DNA from: Actinomycetota bacterium
GTDB taxonomy: Bacteria > Actinomycetota > Humimicrobiia > Humimicrobiales > Humimicrobiaceae
NCBI GenBank assembly: GCA_016927635.1
Contig: JAFGMJ010000256.1
Location: 1-5,010, forward strand
DNA length: 5,010 bases
Direction of reading: 5' to 3'
The position numbers and the translations under genes are program-made. The notes under the pieces are model-generated. The model ran no database searches. It had not been told where the DNA came from and worked only from the letters and a program-made list of their open reading frames with translations. Below, in pieces: positions 1 to 5,010 of the stretch (positions are counted from its first letter, which is position 1; each line of letters opens with the position of its first letter).

Positions 1-11
1 ATAATTACAAT

Positions 12-18
12 AAAGGTG
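12..18 (+). promoter_or_regulatory. Shine-Dalgarno site of the HAD phosphatase gene
   Basis: AAAGGTG lies six bases before the ATG at 25. A GTG at 16 would also open the frame and add three residues, but that GTG is itself part of the ribosome site and has no leader of its own. The site therefore argues for the ATG at 25. The promoter of this gene must lie left of the window. Confidence 0.6.
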
Positions 19-24
19 CAGCAA

Positions 25-672
25 ATGATAAAAGCAGTTTTTTTTGATATGGACGGCACTATTGCCGACAGCGAAAAAATAGTATGGAAAGTGACAAGGG
101 CATTTATGTTAAAACGGGGCATTATCCTGACCAGCGAAGAGGAAAAAATGATGTACGGACTTATCTGGAAGGAGTCTATTAAAAGGATTCTTGAAAGCAG
201 AGGCCAGCAGTATGACCAGAAAATAAAAAATACTATAAAAGAAAGATATGTGCGAAATTTAAAAAAAGAAGTGGCTGCGGTGCCAGGCGTGCATATTTTG
301 CTGGCAGAGCTTAAAAATAATTTCAAAATAGGGCTTGCCACAAATAGCCGTTTAAGAGAAGTTGAAATAATATTTGACAGGCTGGGTTTTTATCCTTACT
401 TTGATTTAAAACTTGCAAGAAATCATATTAAGAACGTAAAGCCTCACCCGGAAATATATTTAAAAGGTGCAGATGCATTTGGAGTCAAACCCTCCGAATG
501 TGTAGTATTTGAAGACTCTATAGTTGGTCTTACTGCTGCAAAAAGTGCCGGAATGAAATGCATAACAATAGTTAATACTTATTCTGCAGAGGATCTTAAA
601 ATGGCAGACATGGTAATAAACAGCTACAGCGAAATAACAGCAGAAAAAATCAGGCAGATGGGCTTGGGCTGA
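25..672 (+). CDS. HAD family hydrolase, beta-phosphoglucomutase/phosphatase-like
   Basis: A 215-residue cytoplasmic HAD-superfamily enzyme with all four motifs. Motif I is FFDMDGT at 6-12, with the nucleophile Asp8 and the acid/base Asp10. Motif II is the Thr of LATNS (Thr106). Motif III is the Lys of VKPHP (Lys139). Motif IV is FEDS at 162-165, with Glu163-Asp164 binding Mg2+, followed by the usual G-x-x-A-A-x-x-A-G-M stretch at 168-177. Between motifs I and II, residues about 15-85 are helical, as expected for the C1 cap of the beta-phosphoglucomutase/phosphoglycolate phosphatase group. Length is typical and the gene looks intact. It likely removes phosphate from a small phosphorylated metabolite or isomerises a sugar phosphate. 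The cap does not let me choose the substrate, and mutase versus phosphatase is open. It is followed 17 bases later by a strong hairpin terminator, so it ends its transcription unit. What precedes it is outside the window. Confidence 0.93.
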   Translation: MIKAVFFDMDGTIADSEKIVWKVTRAFMLKRGIILTSEEEKMMYGLIWKESIKRILESRGQQYDQKIKNTIKERYVRNLKKEVAAVPGVHILLAELKNNFKIGLATNSRLREVEIIFDRLGFYPYFDLKLARNHIKNVKPHPEIYLKGADAFGVKPSECVVFEDSIVGLTAAKSAGMKCITIVNTYSAEDLKMADMVINSYSEITAEKIRQMGLG

Positions 673-689
673 TTTTCTTAATTAAAAAT

Positions 690-724
690 ATAAAGGGTGC
701 AATCATTGTAATTGCACCCTTTAT
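690..724. terminator. Bidirectional intrinsic terminator between convergent genes
   Basis: A perfect 14-bp stem (690-703 with 711-724) carries the GGGTGCAAT/ATTGCACCC core and a 7-base loop (704-710). On the plus strand the stem runs into TTTATTTCATT and serves the HAD gene, which stops at 672. On the minus strand the stem is followed by a T-rich stretch (TATATTTTTAATT), so it can also stop transcription from the DUF5661 gene, whose stop codon lies 122 bases away. I saw no better terminator for that gene in between. Confidence 0.85.
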
Positions 725-846
725 TTCATTAAACTAAGATCTGATATAAAACTTATAAGAACTATTCTATACAAATTCTATAGTAGATCCTTTAATTAAA
801 AATAACCGCTCATAAATATCCGGGATTTTATGGCTTTAAAGCCTTT

Positions 847-1122
847 TTATTCTTTAATATCCCAGTATTCCTCTGCTTCCTCTTCCATTTCATAGAGCCG
901 GTCATAGTAATCAGGAAATTCATTTAAATGAGCCAGAGCTATTTTACCGGTGAGCAGCGGATCATCATTGGTGACATTTGTCTCAGCATCCACTTTACCA
1001 TGCTCAAGCTCTACGTCCATTCCCATCCTGAACTGCTCAACATCAAACTTACTCCAGTCAATACCCAGTTTCTCGCCAATTGCCTTTGCTTCTTCAGCAG
1101 TAAAATGCTTTTGGACAGACAT
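847..1122 (-). CDS. DUF5661 family protein
   Basis: A small acidic cytoplasmic protein of 91 residues that I recognise as a DUF5661 family member, function unknown. It opens with a helical stretch (HFTAEEAKAIGEKLGIDW, residues 6-23), followed by the family core: FRMGMDVELEHG (about 31-42), TNVTNDDP (48-55), then TGKIALAHLNEFPDYYDRL (58-76). The tail is rich in Glu. There is no signal peptide, membrane segment, metal-binding Cys/His cluster or catalytic motif. The length looks complete. The ATG at 1122 is preceded by AAGGAG (1140-1135, 12 bases away) and by a good sigma70-type promoter, so it is probably a single-gene unit. It is transcribed towards the HAD gene and away from the DUF362 operon, so context gives no functional clue. 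Family assignment is from memory of its conserved core. Confidence 0.88.
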   Translation of the reverse strand: MSVQKHFTAEEAKAIGEKLGIDWSKFDVEQFRMGMDVELEHGKVDAETNVTNDDPLLTGKIALAHLNEFPDYYDRLYEMEEEAEEYWDIKE

Positions 1123-1177
1123 GTTATTGATTCTCTCCTTACTAAATTAAAAAATACCACATGTTAATGGTGTTTAT

Positions 1178-1207
1178 ATTATACTTAATGAATTAGTATT
1201 GTTTCAA
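1178..1207 (-). promoter_or_regulatory. sigma70-type promoter of the DUF5661 gene
   Basis: Read on the minus strand: TTGAAA (1207-1202), an 18-base spacer, then a perfect TATAAT (1183-1178). The start of transcription would fall near 1171, giving a leader of roughly 48 bases that contains the AAGGAG ribosome site at 1140-1135. Five of six -35 bases and six of six -10 bases match the consensus. Confidence 0.75.
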
Positions 1208-1212
1208 CTATT

Positions 1213-1269
1213 ATTTAAAATCATTTTTTATTAAATACAGGTTATATGGCAAAGTCAATGATTTTAAAT
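1213..1269. repeat. 13-bp perfect inverted repeat in the divergent promoter region
   Basis: ATTTAAAATCATT (1213-1225) is the exact reverse complement of AATGATTTTAAAT (1257-1269), with a 31-base centre. A further partial copy, AAATCA (1276-1281), mirrors TGATTT at 1259-1264. The repeat lies between the -35 box of the leftward promoter and the proposed -35 box of the rightward promoter. That is where an operator shared by two divergent genes would sit. The region is very AT-rich, so part of the match may be chance. No known regulator motif is recognised. Confidence 0.5.
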
Positions 1270-1284
1270 TGTTTGAAATCAGTA

Positions 1285-1313
1285 ATGGCATTTATTAATA
1301 ACACGTATATAAT
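1285..1313 (+). promoter_or_regulatory. Candidate promoter of the DUF362-oxidoreductase operon
   Basis: ATGGCA (1285-1290, four of six bases of the -35 consensus), a 17-base spacer, then a perfect TATAAT (1308-1313). Transcription would start near 1320 and leave a leader of about 75 bases before the preferred ATG at 1396. The -10 box is strong, the -35 box only fair, which would fit a promoter needing help from an activator. Confidence 0.55.
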
Positions 1314-1395
1314 ATAAAAAATAACAAAATACCGGATTTATTTTTTGCATAAAAAAATGAGTGAAAATCAATTAAAAGACAATATTGGAAGCACT

Positions 1396-2586
1396 ATGTT
1401 TAAGGACAAAGTGTCGATATGCAGATGTCCGGAATATAAAATAGAAATTCTTGCAGATGCCATCGAAAACTGTGTTGCTAAAATAGGAGGGTTTAAAAAA
1501 TTTATACGGGGGGCAAAAAAAATATTGTTAAAGCCCAATCTGTTATCTCCCTCAAAACCTGAGCTTGCAGTTACTACTCATCCTTTATTTATTGAAGCAG
1601 TCATACAGCTTATAAAAAAATATTCAGGTCCGGGCTGTTCGATAATAATTGCAGATAGCCCGGGTGTTTCAACCGGCCACACAAAAAAAGAACTTTTAAA
1701 ACTTTATAAGCAATGCGGACTTACATATCTTGATAGAATTGAAAATGTCTCTCTTAACATTGACTGCAATTACTTAAGTGTTTCCTTTAAAGATGGCGTA
1801 ATGTTAAAAAAAATGGATGTTATTAAACCGGCACTGGATGCTGATATAATAATAAATCTTCCAAAATTCAAGACACATAGCCTTACAAGGATTACAGGTG
1901 CTGTTAAAAATATGTTTGGCATAATTTACGGCAGAACAAAAACGTTGCTTCATGCCAAGTTCATGGATACAGGCAAATTCAGCAATATGCTGCTTGATGT
2001 ATATCTTTATAAAAAACCAGTGCTCAATATTATGGACGGAATATTGGGCATGGAGGGCGAAGGCCCGGGAGCAAGCGGCATTCCAAGAAATACAGGGCTT
2101 GTCCTTGCAAGCTCTAATGCGCTTGCTCTTGACAATGTTATGGCCCAACTTATGAATTTCAATATTCTGGACATCCCCCTTTTAAGAAATGCAAAAGAAA
2201 GGCATTTAAACGGTTGGGATCCTTCAGTAATAGAATTATGCGGAGGCAATATAGGCGAATTTACAATGTGGGATTACAGGATTCCAAAAATATCGCCTCT
2301 TGACCATATTGCGCAAAACAGGGTTTTAAACACCTATTTAATGCCTTTTATCAGAAATAATCTTTCCGTGTCGCCATACCAGGACAAAACAAAATGCACA
2401 TTATGCGGCATCTGCATAGAAATCTGCCCTGAAAATGCTATAGAAGAGGAAGACAAAAAGCTAGTTTTTGATTACAAAAAGTGTATAAGATGTTACTGCT
2501 GCAGCGAAATGTGCCCTGAAGGTGCAATTGAATTAAAATATTCGTTTATTGGCAATTTAATTTTTGGAAGAAAAAATATAAAATAA
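1396..2586 (+). CDS. DUF362 domain protein with C-terminal 2x[4Fe-4S] ferredoxin domain
   Basis: A 396-residue cytoplasmic iron-sulfur protein. Residues about 5-300 form the DUF362 domain, with the landmarks ILLKPNLL (43-50), IADSPG (85-90), NLPKFKTHSLTRITGAVKN (154-172) and DGILGMEGEGPGASG (214-228). Residues about 325-380 are a bacterial-type ferredoxin domain with two full CxxCxxCxxxCP motifs: Cys334/337/340/344 and Cys363/366/369/373. An extra Cys368 gives the C-Y-C-C pattern often seen in this family. The DUF362 reaction is unknown; the clusters imply electron transfer. I chose the ATG at 1396 because MFKDKVSI matches the usual start of the family and GGAAG (1387-1391) sits just upstream. 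An ATG at 1357 would add 13 residues and a TTG at 1345 would add 17, but neither has a ribosome site. Its stop overlaps the next gene's ATG by one base, so the two are probably translated together. Confidence 0.9.
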   Translation: MFKDKVSICRCPEYKIEILADAIENCVAKIGGFKKFIRGAKKILLKPNLLSPSKPELAVTTHPLFIEAVIQLIKKYSGPGCSIIIADSPGVSTGHTKKELLKLYKQCGLTYLDRIENVSLNIDCNYLSVSFKDGVMLKKMDVIKPALDADIIINLPKFKTHSLTRITGAVKNMFGIIYGRTKTLLHAKFMDTGKFSNMLLDVYLYKKPVLNIMDGILGMEGEGPGASGIPRNTGLVLASSNALALDNVMAQLMNFNILDIPLLRNAKERHLNGWDPSVIELCGGNIGEFTMWDYRIPKISPLDHIAQNRVLNTYLMPFIRNNLSVSPYQDKTKCTLCGICIEICPENAIEEEDKKLVFDYKKCIRCYCCSEMCPEGAIELKYSFIGNLIFGRKNIK

Positions 2587-4010
2587 TGAATATGATATCA
2601 AATATATATAAAAACATTATTGTAATAGGCGCAAATTCTGCAGGCCTGGCTGCAGCAAATCAGGCAAGAAGAATAAATCCAGATCTTGATATAAAGGTTT
2701 TTGAATCAGGCAATTTTATATCATATGGTTCATGCAGCCTGCCCCATTACATATCCGGTGATGTGGCCAATATTCAAACATTATTAAATTATTCCATAGA
2801 ATATTTCCGGGAAAAGAAAAACATCTCCGTATTTACAAAATATCGCGTGGTTTCAGTAAATACTTTTAAAAAAGAAGTTACTGTAAACATTTTGGGCCAA
2901 AACGGTTTTAGCGATCCAGACTCTTTAAAGGTATTTGATTATGACCGCCTTATTATCTGCAGCGGGGCCTCACCGCGCAGATTCGAAATCGAAGGCGCAA
3001 ATGCAAAGAATATATTTTATTTCAGAAATGTCGAAGATGCCCTGAATATAAGAAAATATATTGAAGACACAAGACCGGTAAATGCAGTAATAATAGGAGG
3101 AGGCTATATTGGCCTTCTTACCGCAGAGGCCCTGCTTAAACGGGGCATTAAAGTTAGCGTAGTCGAGATGAAGGAGAAAGTATTTTCCGATTATGAGGAG
3201 GAAATATCCGCCCCGCTTCAAAACGTTTTAAGGGATTCAGGCATTAGACTTTTTACAGGATATAAAGTTAAAAAGTTTAATATAAATAATAATTCAGGAG
3301 ACTGCTTTTCTGTATTGATTGAAAGCGTTTCAGGCAATGATAGTGAAACTGCTGAAATTGATGCAGGTATTGTTGTTATGGCCGCAGGAATAAAGCCAAA
3401 CACTGATTTCATTGAGTCTGCCTTCATTGAAATGGATAGAAGCGGCGCAATAAAAGTCTCACAGAAACAGCAGACTTCACAGACAAATGTATATGCTGCA
3501 GGAGACTGCTGCCTGATAAAAAATATTATAACCAAATCTTTTGATTATATACCTACTGCTGCAAATGCGATTAAAGCAGGCAGGGTAGCCGGCGCAAATG
3601 CTGCAGGAGAAGATGATATATTCCCGGGCTCGCCTGCAACCAAAGTAGACAAAATACTGGATTATGAGGTGGCAAGAACCGGTATAGGAACGAAAGAAGC
3701 AGTAGATTATAGATTTAATGCTCTAAAAGTCACAGGGGAATTTGCATCAAAAGTCACTTATACGTCAAAGCCGCAAAAGATTAAAATGGTTTTAATCTTT
3801 GACAGCCAGACCAGGCGCATTCTTGGCGCCCAGATGGCCGGAAAAGATGGCGTCGGCAAAAGAATAGATGTATTTGCCACAGCACTGACTGCCGAAATGA
3901 CAATAGACGATCTTTATATGACTGATACAAGCTACGCTCCCTACATTGCCTTGGTGCCAGATGCTATAAACAGGATTTGCTCCAGCGCAATAATGCTTTC
4001 AAAAAAATAG
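2586..4010 (+). CDS. FAD/NAD(P)-dependent oxidoreductase, CoA-disulfide reductase / NADH oxidase type
   Basis: A 474-residue soluble flavoprotein of the pyridine nucleotide-disulfide oxidoreductase family. The N-terminal FAD-binding fold carries IGANSAG (14-20). A redox cysteine, Cys50, lies in SYGSCSLPHY (46-55), where CoA-disulfide reductases and NADH oxidases/peroxidases keep their single active-site Cys. The NAD(P) fold has IGGGYIG (170-176), with Glu194 at the end of its second strand, which favours NADH over NADPH. The second FAD motif is NVYAAGD (301-307). Residues about 350-470 form the C-terminal dimerisation domain with SYAPYIALVPDAIN (449-462), near where the family's helper tyrosines lie. 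Slightly longer than the usual 440-460 residues, and no rhodanese domain is fused. It starts inside the stop of the DUF362 gene (TAATG), with GGAAG 15 bases upstream, so coupling probably supplies ribosomes. Likely acts on a disulfide, persulfide, O2 or peroxide, or passes electrons to its iron-sulfur neighbour. Substrate unresolved. Confidence 0.92.
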   Translation: MNMISNIYKNIIVIGANSAGLAAANQARRINPDLDIKVFESGNFISYGSCSLPHYISGDVANIQTLLNYSIEYFREKKNISVFTKYRVVSVNTFKKEVTVNILGQNGFSDPDSLKVFDYDRLIICSGASPRRFEIEGANAKNIFYFRNVEDALNIRKYIEDTRPVNAVIIGGGYIGLLTAEALLKRGIKVSVVEMKEKVFSDYEEEISAPLQNVLRDSGIRLFTGYKVKKFNINNNSGDCFSVLIESVSGNDSETAEIDAGIVVMAAGIKPNTDFIESAFIEMDRSGAIKVSQKQQTSQTNVYAAGDCCLIKNIITKSFDYIPTAANAIKAGRVAGANAAGEDDIFPGSPATKVDKILDYEVARTGIGTKEAVDYRFNALKVTGEFASKVTYTSKPQKIKMVLIFDSQTRRILGAQMAGKDGVGKRIDVFATALTAEMTIDDLYMTDTSYAPYIALVPDAINRICSSAIMLSKK

Positions 4011-4043
4011 TCTTCAGGAATCTTTTCTATACCCAATATTTTT

Positions 4044-4068
4044 GGTTCGAATCCTGCCTGCTCAGGCC
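4044..4068 (+). other. tRNA T-arm-like motif in a GC-rich patch
   Basis: GGTTCGAATCC (4044-4054) matches the conserved T-loop and adjoining stem bases of a tRNA, and GCCTG/CAGGC (4056-4060 with 4063-4067) forms a small palindrome right after it. The 5' half of a T-stem does not pair (TTTGG against CCTGC). No D-arm, anticodon arm or acceptor partner is found in the 75 bases upstream, and CCA is not at the right distance. It is not a working tRNA. It could be the remnant of a tRNA 3' end, of the kind left as an attachment site by integrating elements, or chance. The rest of 4011-4117 holds nothing I can name. Confidence 0.25.
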
Positions 4069-4117
4069 AGCCATTCCGGTATGTATTTCATATAAATTTC
4101 AATAGCTTGTATAAAAC

Positions 4118-4147
4118 ATAAGACCCCATTTTTAAATGAGGTCTTAT
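4118..4147 (-). terminator. Hairpin terminator downstream of the CnaB-like remnant
   Basis: Thirteen paired positions (4118-4130 with 4135-4147, one C-A mismatch at 4126/4139) surround a four-base loop and contain AAGACC/GGTCTT. On the minus strand the stem ends in GTTTTATAC, and it lies 28 bases after the stop of the minus-strand remnant at 4176, the usual distance. On the plus strand the stem is followed by AAAAATC and then TTTTATTATT, so it may also end, less efficiently, the oxidoreductase transcript that stops at 4010. Confidence 0.65.
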
Positions 4148-4175
4148 AAAAATCTTAAGTTTTATTATTAAGTTC

Positions 4176-4361
4176 CTATGGTCTGCCTATTAAAAATTCT
4201 TGTATTGGTGTTTCAAAGCCATTATGAAATGTCTTTACTGTGTACATACCATCAGGAAGGTCTGCTTCAAAGCGCGCATTTCCTTTTTCCATGTCTATTG
4301 AGAATACTTCGACTCCATCCATATCATATATCTTTACCCAGTTATTGCTTGCATATTCCCA
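4176..4361 (-). pseudogene. C-terminal remnant of a CnaB/transthyretin-like beta-sandwich protein
   Basis: About 61 residues read like the last domain of a larger, probably extracytoplasmic protein. They run from WEYASNNWVKIYDMDG through ARFEADLPDGMYTVKTF to EFLIGRP and a TAG stop. The alternating strands and the L-P-D-G-x-Y-x-V-K turn are typical of CnaB/SpaA-like or carboxypeptidase-regulatory folds. There is no start, ribosome site or signal peptide. The frame stays open to an ATG at 4430, but that part overlaps the opposite-strand ATP-grasp remnant and does not look like protein. The true 5' part is missing, with a break near 4355-4370. A terminator follows at the normal distance, so this was once the end of a real gene. 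The codons look ordinary. The parent protein is not identified. An intact small gene starting at 4430 is possible but unlikely. Confidence 0.6.
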
Positions 4362-4373
4362 ACAGGTTAGATA

Positions 4374-4556
4374 ATGAAAAATGGAAAATACTGTATTGCT
4401 GTTATGAGCATAGGGAGCGGAATCGGACAATCAGTAATACATTCATGCAATCTTTCAACGCTTCCCTTGTATATTATTGGATTTGATATCAATCCCTTTG
4501 CATTTGGCGCATATGAATGTGATGACTTTGTAAAGATTCCACCTATTAATTTATAA
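4374..4556 (+). pseudogene. N-terminal remnant of an ATP-grasp (carbamoyl-phosphate synthase-like) enzyme
   Basis: Sixty residues match the start of ATP-grasp carboxylate-amine ligases of the carbamoyl-phosphate synthase large-subunit-like group. They show a Rossmann glycine loop, SIGSGIGQSVI (12-22), then LPLYIIGFDINPFAFGAY (30-47) and D-D-F-V-K-I-P-P (50-57). In family members this pre-ATP-grasp domain is followed by some 250 or more residues holding the ATP-binding fold. Here a TAA at 4554 ends the frame. The 34 in-frame codons after it (4557-4658, before a second TAA at 4659) show no clear family motif, so both the ATP-grasp domain and the active site are absent. The ATG has a weak AGG seven bases upstream. 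It begins only about a dozen bases from the broken end of the minus-strand CnaB-like remnant. Such enzymes often sit in surface-polysaccharide clusters. It could be expressed as a short peptide, but a broken gene is more likely. Confidence 0.6.
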
Positions 4557-4615
4557 ATTTATAAGAACTTCCTTTTGGATCCCTCAAGTATAAATATGAT
4601 ATGTAACGGGATAAT

Positions 4616-4816
4616 TTACTTAAAACAGGTAATACATTTACCAAAAAGGATGAATTTATAATAAACAAGGGATTTTGGATAAAAAATAAACAAAAATATT
4701 AGGCATGAATAGGATGCAACCCCTATGGCAATACCCAGTAATAAGTTTTGCTCAGCTGCAAAGGGCATAGTGATTTGACTGTTTAAGATTATTTTTTGAG
4801 CATTATACCTTATTTT
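4616..4816 (-). pseudogene. Membrane-protein C-terminal fragment, perhaps a polysaccharide flippase
   Basis: A 66-codon open stretch on the minus strand, stop at 4616-4618, bounded upstream by a TAG (4817-4819). It contains a hydrophobic segment, LLLGIAIGVASYSCLIFLF, followed by a positively charged and aromatic tail, YPKSLVYYKFILFGK, and a short Cys-containing end. This is the shape of a last transmembrane helix plus cytoplasmic tail, and it reminds me of the end of oligosaccharide flippases (Wzx/MATE-like). The only ATG (4768) has no ribosome site. Just upstream the frame is full of stops and AT-rich. I infer a decayed gene whose earlier part may be the next fragment in another frame. The family call is from general resemblance only; chance hydrophobic reading of AT-rich DNA is a real alternative. 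Confidence 0.35.
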
Positions 4817-4836
4817 CTAAAAAAATAGTTATGCTT

Positions 4837-5001
4837 TTAATATTTAGATTTTATAACATAATAAATACAGTTATTTTTGGAATAATTTTTCAGCAGCGTC
4901 ACCCGTTTTAAAAAGCATTTAAGAAGAAAGCTCTGTAAGAACAGTATAATCATTGTAAAGCCAGACACTTCCAAACATATAACACCAACTGCTATAAAAT
5001 C
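4837..5001 (-). pseudogene. Second membrane-protein-like fragment, frame-shifted from the preceding one
   Basis: An open stretch of 54 codons on the minus strand, bounded by TAA at 5002-5004 and at 4837-4839. It reads as a hydrophobic run, FIAVGVICLEVSGFTM followed by IILFLQSFLL, then a basic loop (KCFLKRVTLLKN). This resembles a transmembrane helix and its cytoplasmic loop, and it would lie in the right order before the fragment at 4616-4816, which is in a different frame. The two may be pieces of one decayed polytopic protein broken by at least one frameshift and several stops. It lacks a start and a ribosome site. Low certainty: no motif defines the family. Apart from these two fragments and the end of the ATP-grasp remnant, I see nothing in 4557-5010. 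Confidence 0.28.
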
Positions 5002-5010
5002 TTAAGCAAA

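Noticed and set aside
832..848. GGCTTTAAAGCC palindrome followed by TTTTTATT as a terminator
   Set aside because: The stem is only four pairs with a TTAA loop, and no plus-strand gene ends nearby. On the minus strand, where a gene does end, no T-run follows.
928..1167. Plus-strand open frames across the DUF5661 gene (also 950-1150)
   Set aside because: They are antisense to a gene with a recognised family core, promoter and ribosome site, and their translations look like random low-complexity reading.
1345..1395. Upstream starts for the DUF362 gene (TTG at 1345, ATG at 1357)
   Set aside because: Neither has a Shine-Dalgarno site, and the added residues are not typical of the family, while MFKDKVSI at 1396 matches the usual start. 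The ATG at 1357 remains the second choice.
1804..2249. Open frames opposite or out of frame with the DUF362 gene
   Set aside because: They lie inside a well-supported coding region with family motifs, have no ribosome sites and give protein without recognisable features.
2970..3535. Minus-strand open frames inside the oxidoreductase gene
   Set aside because: They are shadows of a gene with intact FAD and NAD(P) motifs in the sense frame.
4004..4070. A complete tRNA gene around GGTTCGAATCC
   Set aside because: No D-arm, anticodon arm or acceptor stem can be folded upstream, and the T-stem itself does not pair.
4178..4486. Plus-strand open frame of about 100 codons overlapping both the CnaB-like and ATP-grasp remnants
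   Set aside because: It is antisense to the convincing CnaB-like domain, out of frame with the ATP-grasp start, and its product shows no domain pattern.
4690..4790. Riboswitch-like RNA around the GC-richer patch
   Set aside because: Only short stems can be drawn (ATAGG/CCTAT, TTTGC/GCAAA). No known riboswitch core is recognisable and no gene follows in a suitable direction.
4919..5008. Minus-strand frame ending in a Tyr/Trp-rich stretch, considered as the end of a sugar transferase
   Set aside because: It is only 29 codons, the resemblance depends on aligning a few aromatic residues, and another frame of the same DNA gives a more protein-like hydrophobic reading.
1..5010. CRISPR array, toxin-antitoxin pair, insertion sequence or phage gene
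   Set aside because: No spaced direct repeats, transposase or integrase motifs, or small paired genes of that kind were seen on either strand.

Overview
The window comes from an AT-rich, probably anaerobic bacterium. It uses Shine-Dalgarno leaders, sigma70-type promoters and ATA/AAA-rich codons, and it encodes a two-[4Fe-4S] DUF362 protein. No marker here fixes the lineage. An uncultured Firmicutes-like, Atribacterota-like or low-GC actinobacterial genome would all fit, and this is a guess.

Left part (1-1140): a complete HAD-superfamily phosphatase of the beta-phosphoglucomutase-like group runs rightwards. It ends at a strong, probably bidirectional hairpin terminator (690-724). Facing it on the minus strand is a small acidic DUF5661 family protein with its own clear promoter and Shine-Dalgarno site.

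Centre (1141-4010): an AT-rich divergent control region carries a good minus-strand promoter, a perfect 13-bp inverted repeat and a plus-strand promoter. It leads into a two-gene operon: a DUF362 protein with a C-terminal 2x[4Fe-4S] ferredoxin domain, followed with a one-base stop/start overlap (TAATG) by an FAD/NAD(P)-dependent oxidoreductase of the CoA-disulfide reductase / NADH oxidase type. The coupling suggests a redox module that moves electrons between NAD(P)H, FAD with a redox cysteine, and iron-sulfur clusters. The substrate cannot be read from sequence.

Right part (4011-5010): I see no intact gene here. A tRNA-like T-arm motif lies in a GC-rich patch, followed by a hairpin terminator on the minus strand. 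After that come gene remnants: the C-terminal tail of a CnaB-like beta-sandwich protein (minus), the N-terminal 60 residues of an ATP-grasp enzyme cut short by a stop (plus), and two frame-shifted minus-strand pieces that read like the end of a polytopic membrane protein, perhaps a polysaccharide flippase. The region looks like a decayed surface-polysaccharide or surface-protein locus, possibly reshuffled by mobile DNA. The membrane-protein reading is tentative.

I found no convincing new defence or mobile system. The points most worth following are the DUF362-oxidoreductase pair, the divergent control region and the gene graveyard.
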